This document shows positions 23,874-36,899 of a stretch of DNA of 64,000 nucleotides, one piece after another. The stretch lies in assembly GCF_000003815.2 (NCBI RefSeq), contig NC_049994.1:10521751-10585750 (forward strand), in the 5' to 3' direction. Origin of the DNA: Branchiostoma floridae. Its lineage: Eukaryota; Chordata; Leptocardii; Amphioxiformes; Branchiostomatidae. The translations under genes and the position numbers were made by a program. A model generated the notes under the pieces. It was not told the DNA's origin. It was given only the letters and a program-made list of their open reading frames with translations, and did not search any database. Within the stretch, counting starts at the first letter, position 1. Each line of letters opens with the position of its first letter.

Positions 23874-26535
23874 TCGCAGACGTAGAAACTCTCCGCCATT
23901 CTGTGCTTTCCTGTCGTTTGATTCAAGCCTGGTTCCAACTCCAGTGTTTCTTGTTCTTACCTTTATCTCCTTGTCTGCTATCTTGTGGTCGTTCCTTTGT
24001 CCAAAAGGTGTGACATGCCGTAGGGATAGGGACGGAGATGACAGGTACACTCCGTGTTTTATCCAACACCTCTCTGGTTAGACATCACTTGCGGCGAAAC
24101 AAGCACATATTTATCTATCTTCGGCCTTACAAACATCTCATCTCCGTTTTTAGAAAATAGTTCTTAGATGTCTTCAACAAAGTTGTAGGTTGTGCTTTCG
24201 TGTTGACTGTTAAAAGCTTTGTTTTTCTTTGGTTCGTGCATAAGTAGCGTCACTTGCCGTACTTTCTTGTAAACACCGTAACGCATATGGACCCTCCTCT
24301 TCGACAATAATCACCTACATTTCAGTTGTATCTTCTATAAATTCTTCATCCATATCCCAAGAATGAGATATAAGACAAAAATGCTTAGAATATGACCTTT
24401 GTAAGTCTTCAATGCGATGTATCGAAGAGGGCCACGGCCAAACTGTATGACGTTCGTTGTACATCGAAGATAAACAACCTACACTTTCTTCTTCTTTTAC
24501 GATCAAACCTTCCAAAGGACGAGACAGACACTTTCAAAATAATCTAGTGGTCAGCTTCAAAACTAAAGACAGAGAACATCATGTAAACTTGCATGTCCCA
24601 AAATTTCTATAGCATTGGTGAGACTCACATGTGTACCTACGTCGACTTGAAGTTTACAAAAAAACTATGTAGCGACGTGTTAGACAATAGTGTTATTTTC
24701 AACACTTTCGGTTACCCTAGAGACAGCATCTTGCAAACCTTCTAAATACATACTTTGACACTTTAAAAACTCTACTTCATACTCGTAGCTACAACCACTA
24801 CATATTTTAACGGTAAAACGTAAAAGACAAAATCTACAACCTTCTCCTGGAGAGACCTCTCAAAAAGATACACTCAACTTAACACTAGACTATACTACTT
24901 TTACAAACCTTGCATCCAAACTTTCCTCTTAGTCTTACAATAAACATTCAAAGGTAGTATACCGACAAAACCTCTAAAAGACATACATCTATTGAAGATG
25001 GGATAAGACGGTAACTACGTGTGTATTTTCCCATCTTCGTAATTAAAACACACGCTGTGTGTAATAGTACGTGTAAAAAATTGTATTCCTTCTTCAATTT
25101 CCTTTTCTAAACTTGTATACAAAGAGGTAGAGATGCATTCAATCCCATAGGTTAAAGAAAATTCAAGTAATTGGTTAACCTTTCCTGTGCGGTAGGTAGT
25201 TAGTGTAAGCCTATGCAGTGCCCAGGGTGTGATAGTTAGAACAATGTAGAATGATGAATCTCCATTCGGTGTACAGGTGCCTAATTATATCTGACTGTAC
25301 CCTTTGTCCTGTTGTCCGTCGCCTCAAGCCAGGATGTTTCTGTATTGCAGAATAACGTGTAAAAACCATGATTAAAACCACATTTACTACGTGTTTTCCT
25401 TTCCCTTAGGCCAAACGCCGGTTTCTTTTGTTTATCACTACGTATTTATGGCCTTCTTGTTACACTAGTGCTGCAATTGTTTCACTAAAGTAGTAAGCGA
25501 TGTTTGGAAAAAATTCCCTCTAACCATTTTTACTTGCCTCTCAAGCTTAGTTTATATTTTCTTCCTAGAAGGTGTCATTTTTGTCAGTTTCTCCTCTTAC
25601 ACTTGTCTGCGGTGCAAAATGCACTCATAAAATTTGACCCCGTTAATTTTTACCTCCATATTTCACCAAATAATGGTAGTCTTTGTTGGGCCCTAGTCAG
25701 CTAACTGCATTTATGGCTTGGTCTAGACGCAGTAATGATGTTTCGGTCGAGTTCAATAAGGAGCGGTTGTGCATTCTCCATCTTGGATTTCCCCAGTGAA
25801 AGAGAAGACGTTTCTTCTAAAGGTAGGGTTCTTCCTTCGGTCGAAGACGCTTTTCTTGTATCCTCGGATTGACATTGGCGTCCTCTCGGTTAAATTAGCC
25901 TGTATAGGGGGTGTTAGATACGCTGGAATTACCTCTCAACCCTAGAGGCCTACGTCGCTTTGTTGAGGATTCAGCGGACATATCACCTTATCTCTATTTC
26001 ATTAAAACTGGCCCATCCTATTAAGTTTCTCTATCGAATTTAAATTCGGGGTTGTGGCTCGTGCGTATCGTTGGCCTTCTTCAGTGGGTATGAATTATGT
26101 AGTGTCGAATTTCGGACGGTAAGAGGTAGAAAGGTCGTCTAAATTGAGTTGATGAGTCAGTGGACTGGGGGTTGGATAATCCTCGCACCTTTCACTGTTG
26201 GGCAAGTCTTTCAATACCTGTCCACGGGAGTGTGAAATTGAGGTTCGTCTCTCGGACAGAATGTCACTTTCACGGACTGTACCTTCTGTTCCACCGAATT
26301 CATCATTTATAAGACTTTCTGACCACCGAGAAAAAAAAGATATCGACAAGCCGTTTGTGTTAAACGCTATCGATTCCCGTTCGCACACGCCGCAATTTTT
26401 TGCTTCTTCCGAACAATATTTCCAATTCCACGTCTACAATTTGGTGCCGATGCGTATCTCTAATTGGTATTCTCGCCGTCGGGCATTTCGCCATTGATAA
26501 ATGTCCACTCTCTTCGTCCGCCATCATGGATCCCC

Positions 26536-26559
26536 TGACCTTGAACTCTCGCGTGAACT
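26536..26559 (-). promoter_or_regulatory. Three clustered nuclear-receptor half-sites
   Basis: TGACCT and TGAACT abut (26536-26547). On the minus strand this reads as a DR0, and it includes TCAAGGTCA, the extended half-site of ERR/NR5A receptors. A second TGAACT follows after 6 bp (26554-26559). Confidence 0.35.
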
Positions 26560-27828
26560 CCCACATTGCACCGCGAACGTGATCTCAGCCTCCATCTCTC
26601 CCCACCACCTCTTTAGCCGGGTGAACAAGTTAGGTATCTTGTTGAGATGAAGAGGCTATTTCGCTTCGGATTTACGGATCAGACCACGGCTATGGGAGAG
26701 GTGGGTTAGGTATTGGTCGGGAAATTACAGGAATATCACAAAGCGATCCGGGCCGTTACCTTGTGCAGGTTTTGACAGCCTATAAAGACATGAAGGATGA
26801 GCGCGCCCTTGCTCTTTTCGCCACAAGCTCACTCAATCAATAGGGCTCAAATTGAAATATTCTCTTGGCTGACCCCAACCGCTCCGGGTTGAAAAATTGT
26901 TTGGGTAGAAACGCACAAATATGGGTCAAGCATAGGACACCCAGGGCAAGTGGGCTGGAGAAGAAACTTTTTAGTAGTTGCTGCAAACTTTGACAGGAAC
27001 TTGGCTAACTCCCAGATACTAAACTGTTTACCTCCAAACATACAAAAGCTAAGATCCCCCAGTTGATACGGGTTTATCTCACGTATTTCCCACTCGACTT
27101 GTTGTCTCTCTACTCGTCGCTGTTGCACTAGATAGCGTAAACTATCTCTAAGTGATAGATTCGTCACTCTTCGTCCCAGCGCGGGTTCGCGAACTTGTTT
27201 AACGTAAACTATTTCTAGACACCTTTTTCTTCTTCACTCCAGTAAGCAGCCCTTAGATCAGCCGACTGTAGCCTTGCCTGAAGCATTTAGAACGTAACCG
27301 GAGGGGACACTAGTGCACACGGTAGAGAAAACACTGGCAAGTAAAGAAACAACGCCACCTTGTAAAATGACTACGCCTGCAAGTGGCACAAATCCAAGAC
27401 TTGTTTTATCAAGAATCCAAACCAAATGAATCCTCTTTGGATAACCTTAAGTCACCAGCCCATCAGTTTTCCTAAAGTCTTGTCCAATTTCGCTTCTTAA
27501 TTCTACTATCAAAATTGCTTTTCTGAATTCGATGTTACTGCAATATTTCTGACAGTGAAATGACATCTTTTGCTCAACTCTCGAACCTTTTCTGGTTTTC
27601 CTGTTTGTCAGTGGAATTTTACCATGTATCTTTCGAACGTTAATTCCTTTTCGTAACTATCAAAATCATTCAAACCAGGAGAATTTTTTTCTTCTTTCGA
27701 TACTCGACTTAAAATTAAATCGACATCCCCTCTCAGTTGTAGAAACTAAACAAAACTGAGCTGGTATTTCATCAAAACTTGGGGTCCGACAAGAGGGCAT
27801 AACGTGTCATTGGAGACCTTTTTCCACA

Positions 27829-27928
27829 NNNNNNNNNNNNNNNNNNNNNNNNNNNNNNNNNNNNNNNNNNNNNNNNNNNNNNNNNNNNNNNNNNNNNNNN
27901 NNNNNNNNNNNNNNNNNNNNNNNNNNNN
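27829..27928. other. Assembly gap (100 N)
   Basis: A run of exactly 100 N, probably a default-size gap. Confidence 0.99.
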
Positions 27929-29550
27929 TGACTCTCTCCCTTCCCTTGCTGATCTTCAAACGTGCTCTCTCCCGGGCCTGTGTAGCAGTGACCCTGCACA
28001 AGCCGACACTGTCAGTCCTTCTGTCGCCTTTGTCACATTTTAGATGTGTAAGCTTAACGAACCCCTTCTCATGCATCCCGCTCTCTCATGAGAACCATCT
28101 ACATACAAGACACGAATTCCAAACAGCTTCTTTAATTCAGTAACGTCTGATGAAACGTGTGTTATTTTTTCTGTTGGAGTTTATTCCCGTGTGTGTTGGT
28201 TGTTTTTCGTTTACAATGATGTTGAGTATAAGTCAACAGATGCTCTTCCATTTTTCTGTGAATGTGATGACTCCGCGCTCCTTTTATCCTCGGTACTGGG
28301 AGACCTTTGGCAGCTATCCACGACCTCAGCTTCATACACGCATTTTTCAGCCCCTAATGCACTTCAGCAATACACGTTGTAACCACGTCCTAGCCACAGA
28401 GAGCTTCCCCGTGCAAACCCGATCAAAAACACGTCCCGACAACGGTGCCGAAACTCGTAACGAATCCTCATAACCAAGGAATTCTTCAGTGAGAAATACA
28501 CAAATTCCTCTGCATCGATTGCTTGGGAAGTTCCATAGGTAACCGATTACTCGATTATGATATGATCACGAATGTGTCGAAAAGATTTTCATACTAATCT
28601 GTCTTCTACTGGGGACAAATAGTTATAGTAGATTTAATATTGATAAATAAACCGGCAAGGTAAAGCCTTATAGAGAAGTAGAAAGGTTTTTATTTTGAAA
28701 ACTTGCAGACCTCAACCATGCTAGACCGTTTGTATCATTTTTCATCAAAGCATGCTTCGTTTTTTGTCTACAAAAATCAATAATGCAATGACTAGCTTTT
28801 GAATTACTCAAATATTTTAACTGAAAAAAACTTCCCTCTAACAAAAATGCATTGGTAAATGCAATAAAAAGAGTTTCCAAAACCCATGCTTATTTTCTAC
28901 CAAACAACTGAGCAAAAAACGCCGAAGGAATCCAAAACCTGAAGAATACAATACAAAATGTTATGGTATTGAGAGAGGATTATCCTTACTTCAAGAATCA
29001 TATACAGCTGACAATTATAAAGTACAAATTGGCAAGAAAACGGAAAGACAAACAAATCCTTTATCTCCCCGTACTTCTCTTGGCTTCTCTTAGGTTTGGC
29101 TAAAGACTTGAGATAAGAAACTTAAAGATTTCCGGCCCCGGAGAACCAAAGATACAATCTTACAGTGATAAGAACTAGGAGAATCCCTCGGCCCAGTTCC
29201 AACTTCGGACCAAAACAACAAATTACTCCACATTGGCAAAGTCACAATCCAATCCAGCTGTTGTACGCAATTGTACTTATTTCTGTCCGTCTGTCAAACA
29301 CAAGGATCGAAAACAGATGTCTCTATTCCATACACACAGATAATTGGTCCCCCATCTTTGCGTGACATGTCTGCAAACCTAAACACTTTTTGTTCGAACT
29401 TCTTTTGTTGTTTAAGCGCGTGAAAGGAAAGTTTTCAATCAAAACTGTGCTTGAGATAAACCATACAATTAGGTCGAGTTACTCGTGATTTCATGCCTCT
29501 TGTGACTTGTTTCAGTTAGTTAAATTCAAATCAAACCGTTCCCCTCACAC

Positions 29551-29598
29551 ACTTGTAGAACATTTATTACTTGTAGAACAATTATTCCTTGTAGCTCA
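29551..29598. repeat. 18 bp tandem repeat, about 2.6 copies
   Basis: Copies of ACTTGTAGAACATTTATT occur in tandem; the second has one change and the third is partial and diverged. Confidence 0.7.
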
Positions 29599-31778
29599 CA
29601 CCCAATGATGTTTTGTTCACAGAAGTACTGTCTATGTTACTCTGCAAACTCCCTCAAATGTTTCTTCCTTGTTCTTGTGCCTTGCACAGACTTAGCTTCC
29701 CCGTTATCTAGTGTTTTTCTTATGTCTTGTGTACTAAAATCGGTATGCTCGTACAAGGCTATTTCTTCTTGATGCTCAGTTTTTTTGTAGTTCGTAACGC
29801 CAGGTTTTTAACTTTCGTAGTTAAAACAATTTAAATCATCAAAATGTACCGCGAGTATACCAATTTTTAATCAAACTGCCGTGTTCAAATACAAAACCGT
29901 TGGTATAACTCTATGTTGCACTGTTGTTCCTCTAACTATCTGTTGTACTGTTGTTCCTATGTTCAAAACGTTGGCATTTGTCACGCCAGTATATTGTAGC
30001 GTATTTCATTTTAGTAGTTTCTTACATTTTGTGCATTTACTAGTTGCCTAAATCTTCGTAAATACAGGGAGGTATCATACGGATTCCCCGACGATTAATA
30101 AAATCAGAGCAGAGACTTCCAGCGAAATGTACAGAGAAACAGCGGTAAAGTGTCCGCTATTGTACTGTACAAAATAAATCTTCACACAAATCCAAACCGG
30201 CCATTGTTTACAATACTGTCCGCCAATTGTTCGTTTTAGTCTTACAAATGTTATACTTTTGATATGGTCTCAAACATCAAGATGCTGAAAACAGTCTAAA
30301 GGTCCTATCCTTTAATTTCAAGTCAAACGAAATCCTTGAACAAAATAGCAACAGCATATTTCAAAACCATGCGTGGCGAATCAACTGTTTTAATATACCT
30401 ACCTTCCAAACTTGTGGCAGATCCAATATATAACCCTGCACTAGCAACACAGTCTTCTACATTAATATTGTATACAAACATGGCTTATATTTCTGGAGTA
30501 ATAATGTCTAAATACTAACGAAACGGTGCTGTCAAGCAAGTGAGAGGCCGGTTCATGTTACATCTTGTTACATTTTGTGTCTATTCATTGTGTAGATTCT
30601 GTATTTTCTGTACTTTTACTATCCTCCAACTTTTCATGACTGAAAGGAAGGGTAAGGACATATCGATGGAACAAATGTCCCAAATACCGGCGATATTTTC
30701 GTTCTGTTTACCCCAAAAATAGTCCGGGACATATTTACCAAATGCCACGAAAGACAACATTTTAAACCAGTTCTAAACCTGCCCTTCGAACAAAGTGATT
30801 CTTGAACAACAAACAATATTTTTGATTAAATTTCTTATTCCTTAATCTAATCTTCAACAGCTGAAAACTATTTCTTGTGAAATAAGTTCGTTTTAGATCT
30901 TGTTGAAAAGAACCTTTTCTCGTTATAATGATTTACGCGTCAGATCTTAAAATGGAACAAATTCTTTCCCTAGTTTAATCCTGTATAAAATACCAAATAT
31001 AAATACTAAAGATGATAAGAATAGTATTCCTACAGCTGAGTATATGAATCCTTAATTTGCTCTTATAAAAGATTATTATTAAACCAAAACATAGCTCAGA
31101 AACGTTAGAACGTAAACAACCAAAATGACATAAATCTCTCTACTCCACATGCATTCTCTAAACACAACCCTTTTCTTCCATCAAAATCTTCATCATTTCC
31201 TACCCTGGAACGAAAAACACTTGACAAATAGTTGTCTAAAGTCTTCCTAAAACTACCCGTCAGCAAACCTTTTTTATCTGGTATAGAATAATCCCGCAAA
31301 AATGATATATCTAGTCGTCTTTGTGTTTACACCCTCCGGTTGTAGGACGCAAATCTTCTTGCTTAAACGCCGGGTATCTTGATGTTGAGAACGAATGCTT
31401 CCTTATGACGATTCCTGTAGCGCCGGGATTCCTTCTGGTGGAAAAACGACTAATTCTTGCACTTCAGTCGAGTGTTATATCCGCTGTAATGTTCGTTATT
31501 GGCGAGAAAACACCGTACTTACATTGTGACATGTAACGACCTGAAAGCTTTCAGACATTACTCATCTAGCGGCGGTGCATGATGGTTTTACCGAAATTGT
31601 TTTAGCACAAAACACACCAAAATCCGCACCAACCTTCACCAAATCATGCTAGGAGACGAAATTTAATTCATCCTAACGATTGTTTGATTTAAAAGCGACG
31701 ATAACCTTGGTGAAATCCTAGACAATTTGGAACGTATTTCATCATGTTGACCTTACTGTCGCGGGTTGGGTTGTGAAT

Positions 31779-31791
31779 CCAATATGGCGGC
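31779..31791 (+). promoter_or_regulatory. Composite CCAAT/YY1-type site
   Basis: CCAATATGGCGGC joins a CCAAT box to a YY1 consensus. The identical 13-mer occurs in reverse orientation at 44441-44453. Confidence 0.4.
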
Positions 31792-33460
31792 GAGATATCC
31801 GTGCGCGCTACTCACAAGTACACTGCGCACTCTCCCGGCGCTCTGTAAGTATTCCTTATCCAAACCTTACCGCAATCTTACCACTAATTACCGCCTAATA
31901 AACACAAAACAAAGCACGGTTTCTTTTCCTAGTCTTCGCAGTTGCTACGTAATTTTCTGCTAGAATTCTTCCTTTATGATACGGGGTGTAAAGTCGCTAA
32001 CAAAATGTAGTCCGCCTAAAGCTTATTTTTCCAGCTTTTACTAATAGTTCTTCAAACTCTACTTTCTGGTGGCTATTGTCTCAGACACGTCGTGTGTTAT
32101 TCTTATCATATTTTACTCAAACTTGCTGCCTATGTACTGTCTTCTTATAAGATTATGATGAAAGCAACTTGAAAGCATATACATATGGTAGCTTCAATAT
32201 TGTACACAAAAACATCGAAAAACTAGCCATGTGTCGGTGTAATATTCAACTACTCTCTGGGATAACTTCTTGGAAAAACGCTGTACCATTATTGTTATTT
32301 TAGACCTCAAAGTCACCGAGTGTTTTCTAGAGGGTGGCAGCGAAGAAGAGTGCATGTCAACGATGTCCCCAAACACTGCGTGCATTGTGTACTCAAACTT
32401 GTCTGGTTCAATGTGCACCAAAATGGCGAAGGTGTTGTTTCTCAAACCTCGTAAAACATCGGCGGTTCCTTGTAAACCGTTCTTCTTTAGTCAACCACTG
32501 TTTACGTCCTTGTACTCGCTCTCAAACACTCAACTTCGTGTAACCTGTTAGTCTGTTTCGGACCTCTATCGTAGACTCATAAAATCCATACCTTTCGATA
32601 GAGCTTTATTTTGAAGGTGTATGGCTTTCTCTAGAACTTTCCTCATTACATGTTGTCCGCTACTTATCTATCTATGGGATCTTTATACCTGACATGTTAT
32701 TAAGCCTTAATTAACGAAATTCCATTGGGAAAGTAATATAACTGACAAGGTATGTTGGTGCATAAATGCGTAGGGCGTCGTCTTCTTGTTGCATCAAACT
32801 GGAAATGACAAGAAAACAATGGTCTCCATGACTGTCCTTTTTTCATCTACCGTCACTACGGCAAAGTTCAAATATGAAAGATCATGTCATTGTAATAATT
32901 ATGGGTGTGGTATCACATTTATGTTCAAGTCAGTGCGTTTATCTTTGTATGTGTCAATCTAAAATGTGAAGGACTAAAAAACTGTAGAAAGAGACCGGCA
33001 GTTTGTAGTCCTGTACTGTGTTGTGAGGCTTTGTAAGCTGTTGTTGTTTTCGCTATGTGGGAGATGGCGGAAGTGGGGGAGTGTGGGGAAATTTGGGCCC
33101 TAAATCTTGCTGTGTACATTCCTTCATCTTGCCTGTAGATTACAACAACAACAAAAACATTTGAAAAACAACAGTGTTTCGACTGGTACACTCGCTATCT
33201 GTATGACACCCACCTCTCTCTTCCTTCGCCATGTTGGATCGAAGGGATATTCCAGTCACATACCTCCACGTTTTTATCGTACATTTTCCCCTTACAGTGT
33301 ATGTTTCGGTGTGTGCTCTTTTCAAAAACGTTGAAGTGGTCTTGTCTTGGTTCATCTCCCGAAGTTGTAGAGGATGATGCTTGATTCTTCTTCATATTTT
33401 CGTTGGATTTTTGTTATTTCTTGCATCTGTTCTATGGTTTTTACTGCGCGCTAAACCTTA

Positions 33461-33706
33461 AGGCCCCCTCTCACTTGACGTGCGGTACGCTTGCGGCATT
33501 GCTGCGTTCGTTCGCTGCGTCACTGTTTTGTTATTTTCTTCGATTTTTTGTGATTCAGATCTTGCGCAATACGTAAAAGTATAACATAAAAGACGACAAA
33601 ATATACAACAAGTAAGAAAATTCGTTCTTTATCTCTGAAATTCGTTGAGCATCTTCCGAACGCAGCAATGCCGCAAGCGTGCCGCACGTCAAGTGAGAGG
33701 GGGCCT
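33461..33706. mobile_element. MITE-like element, 246 bp, with 50 bp terminal inverted repeats
   Basis: The terminal inverted repeats (33461-33510 and 33657-33706) begin AGGCCCCCTCTCACTTGACG and match at 49 of 50 positions. The element is flanked by TTA on both sides (33458-33460 and 33707-33709), read as a 3 bp target-site duplication. The interior of about 146 bp has no coding capacity. A TTA duplication fits PIF/Harbinger-type non-autonomous elements, although the TIR end is not enough to fix the family. It is the only clear transposable element in the window. The near-identical arms suggest a fairly recent insertion. Confidence 0.88.
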
Positions 33707-36700
33707 TTAGATTGGATTCTGTCTTATGTCTACGCTGTGACCTATTTAGAATCCTAAAATGTGTACCAAATATTAAGAAACCAAACGAAGAAAGTTATAA
33801 GTTGTCAAGTTTTAGCTGTGTAACGTTTAGAAATTTATTATCAATGCCGAACGAATTGACTAACATTCTGTCCTAGTGCACTTTGCTGCCGAAGCCACTC
33901 ACCCGTAGTCTATCACTTTAACGACATTTTACCCGACAAAAACAAACTGACCAGAGACCTAACCTTTTTGGGACGATATTGGAAATATTATAATCTATAT
34001 TTTATGTCAAGGAGATAAATTATTGGCCGGCAACACTACCTTCAGGGCCCATTTTCCCGTATTTCGTTTATGACAAAAGGTTAGAGGATACGCCCTAAAA
34101 TGTACTCAACATAAATTCAACACCGGTCTTGCAAATACACATTTGTCTTTTTCGTCATATGTAGGTCTTTCCAGTGCTTACGTAGTAATGGTTTTCGGGA
34201 GTAGAAGTTCTGGGTTGCTTAAAAAGCTATTCAAGTTTCACTCAAGTTGTAATACACCGGATCTTCTCTATGTGTATGGAATTGACACAGGGGTTACTTC
34301 AATACTTTTCCATGTGCATTTCAATAATGTTTGTACCAGAAGAGTTTGTACCCAATCTTAACGCTACATTGCTTTTCTTACCCCTGTATCATTCTCAAGG
34401 ATTGGCTGTCAACAAACGCTATTATCAATCCCTAGCTTGGAGATCCGTCGGCACACTTGAAAAAAGGAGAACCAAAAAACTGATTACATGAACCTTGAAT
34501 ATAATGGGACCGAAATTGAGGGAAAACAGCTTGTGTACTATAACTTCGTGTCAGTTACTCATGTGTGGCTTATAGCAAGAACAACAAACATGTGTTTCTA
34601 TGGAATTTAATCTCCACCTGAACGGAATGCAGTATGTACACTATCATCTTGCTAAACCATGTTGTAAAAAAGGCCCTCTCTCAATTCAATTACCACGACG
34701 ACTCAATAGATTGGATCAATTTCATGTTTTATTAAATTCATTGAAAGAACATACGCCTTGTACAATGAGTAACAGTGTAGGTACCGCTTGTTAAAAGTTT
34801 CCCTACCTTACTTGTAACTTTACCGTACACACTTGTAACTTTGGTATATGTTGATGCTGTAATGTAGAGTCTAGAGCACATGATTTGTGGGCGAAGTCGT
34901 GCCCTTAGTTTGAAGTAGGTCGTTGAGATTACAACATTCTTCTTCTCGCCTTGTTCATTACAATTCGCGCCATCAGACCAACATTGGGTCAACCCCCTCC
35001 AAATGAAGTTGAAATTTACATTACATGTAGTCCATTTTACTTGATGACTCTGGTAGATTTCATCTCGGGTTGGAAAGTATCTTATCTGGAGCAATATATA
35101 TTTCTGGTGAGATTGTTTGTTTGCGGGCGACCTCCAAAGTTGACAGGTCATTTCGTTCGGCCGACGTGACAACGTACACACCTCTTTTGGTGGTAAAGTA
35201 CTTCTATTCTTTTCTTCAGCTTAACACAGGTTTTAGAATAGAGACAATACGAAACTGATAGTAAAAGGTCTCTTCAAAATTCAGGCCATATATACTTCAG
35301 CTAAAATATATACAGGTCCAAAATACGTATCTTACGATCTTATGGAAAAGTTTTAAATATAAATGAGGCACTGCTGCGTTTTCTACTAAACTTTATGCTG
35401 TTAACCGTACATCTATAGAGTTATAAATATGAATTGTGCTATTGCTAGTTTCGTACGACGCCATCAGTCAGAATTGGTGGTTCGTTGTCTTCTAGCAACG
35501 AAAATGGTCGGTAGGATTTTCAAAGATTGAGTACGTCCTCAACTACGAGTGCTTAGATAGGTCAAGGAATGTGCTGAAGACATTATGACACACCAAATGT
35601 GACGGTAGCATCTTAAGATTGTTGTGTCTTCTTCTTGGGATGCCTGAGATAGATTCCACGTTGAGTTTCGGCTGAGACGTTGTGTGGATACAGCAGACGG
35701 CGCACACCAACCGTAGACTGTAGTGTCATCTGTGTTATGCCTGCAGAACACATAAAAAACTCTGGTTAATGTCATTTATTTTCATACTGGCAAACTCGTA
35801 TCAAAGTACCTCCACACTATACAAGGTTCTGCAAAATTATTCAGTCAAAATTCGTTACAAAGGCCACAAAACGGAAGTAATCATAGTGAATATATACACA
35901 ATAAAGGTACTGTTTCAACCAAAGGTTCACTTGTTCAAACTCATAAACCGTCAACGGATTTTTAATATCAACTCATAATCGTCCTTGGGTTCTTTCAATA
36001 ACCTAGAAGTCAGTTGACATTTTGTCGTGTGGAAGAGTTTTCGAAAGATGGCGTTTTGTCATAAGTTTGACATAGGGATGACATGGAGTAATAACAAGCA
36101 TATTGTCACGGCATTACTGAAACAGCATCAATTTTAAAAGTGACGCAACGCGAAGGTTTGGGACGTGTTTTGTAATTTATCACAATGTTCGTTGGAATTG
36201 CTGGGGTAAGATACATCGGTTCCAGAGGCAGAAAAATGAAGGCGTCAGCGTCTCCACATGTTATATATCATCTGTGCTTCTCGCAAACGCACCCAACTAC
36301 TCAAGAGCTGTCAATTTTCGGATATTATTTTCTACATTTCTGCAATAAATTTCCTAGGGCGGTGTTTTCGAGCGACACACGTATTAGAACAGTATCATTT
36401 CTGTATCCAAGTCACGTACAGAAGTCACAAACTTTCTTGTTCAGTTGATTATAATTTTCACAACAACTATACCCAACCCAATTTGAATTCAATGAAGAAG
36501 TTAACTTTTTATCAATACTTCTTCCCCCCTCAGAGTTTTTCTAAACGCTTCCTTGACCATGCTTAAAAACGGTCCGATGTTACTGATAGCTTTCTTCGTT
36601 GGAAAGAAGTCGAAACTTGTTGAACTTTTAACCCTTAACGACTCAAGCGTCAAGCCTCGCCTGCATATCTTTGAAGAAGTAAAGAACTAAATCTCAAGCT

Positions 36701-36899
36701 TTAACGATAAGTTTACTTCGTGACGCTTGTAGTGTGATTAGGTAGAGGAGATAGCCCAAGCTCATTTCCTGGGGTACCGATTGTTCGAAGCACCTAGTAA
36801 TCATTGCAATTTCTTAGCCCTTCCTTGTGAGACGGGTGTGGTATTTTGTATGTCGGACAGGTACGTCCTTTTCCTTGGTTTGACCTTCATTTGAATTCC

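Larger units (their letters stand above)
20157..27828. other. Hox5-mir-10 intergenic DNA, part 3
   Basis: No gene was recognised. It contains TCTAC tracts (20353-20366 and 23038-23054), a nuclear-receptor-site cluster at 21.88-22.67 kb, YY1-type sites at 22093 and 23863, a 10 bp-arm hairpin at 24994-25038, and a GC/CpG-richer stretch at about 25.8-27.2 kb with receptor half-sites at 26536. Confidence 0.7.
27929..33457. other. Hox5-mir-10 intergenic DNA, part 4
   Basis: No gene was recognised. The DNA is mostly AT-rich, with small tandem repeats at 29551-29598 and around 29911-29958 and a YY1/NF-Y composite site at 31780. Confidence 0.7.

Noticed and set aside
34667-34685. AAAGGCCCTCTCTCAA, resembling the MITE terminus
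   Set aside because: Similarity is partial, and no inverted partner lies within several hundred bases.
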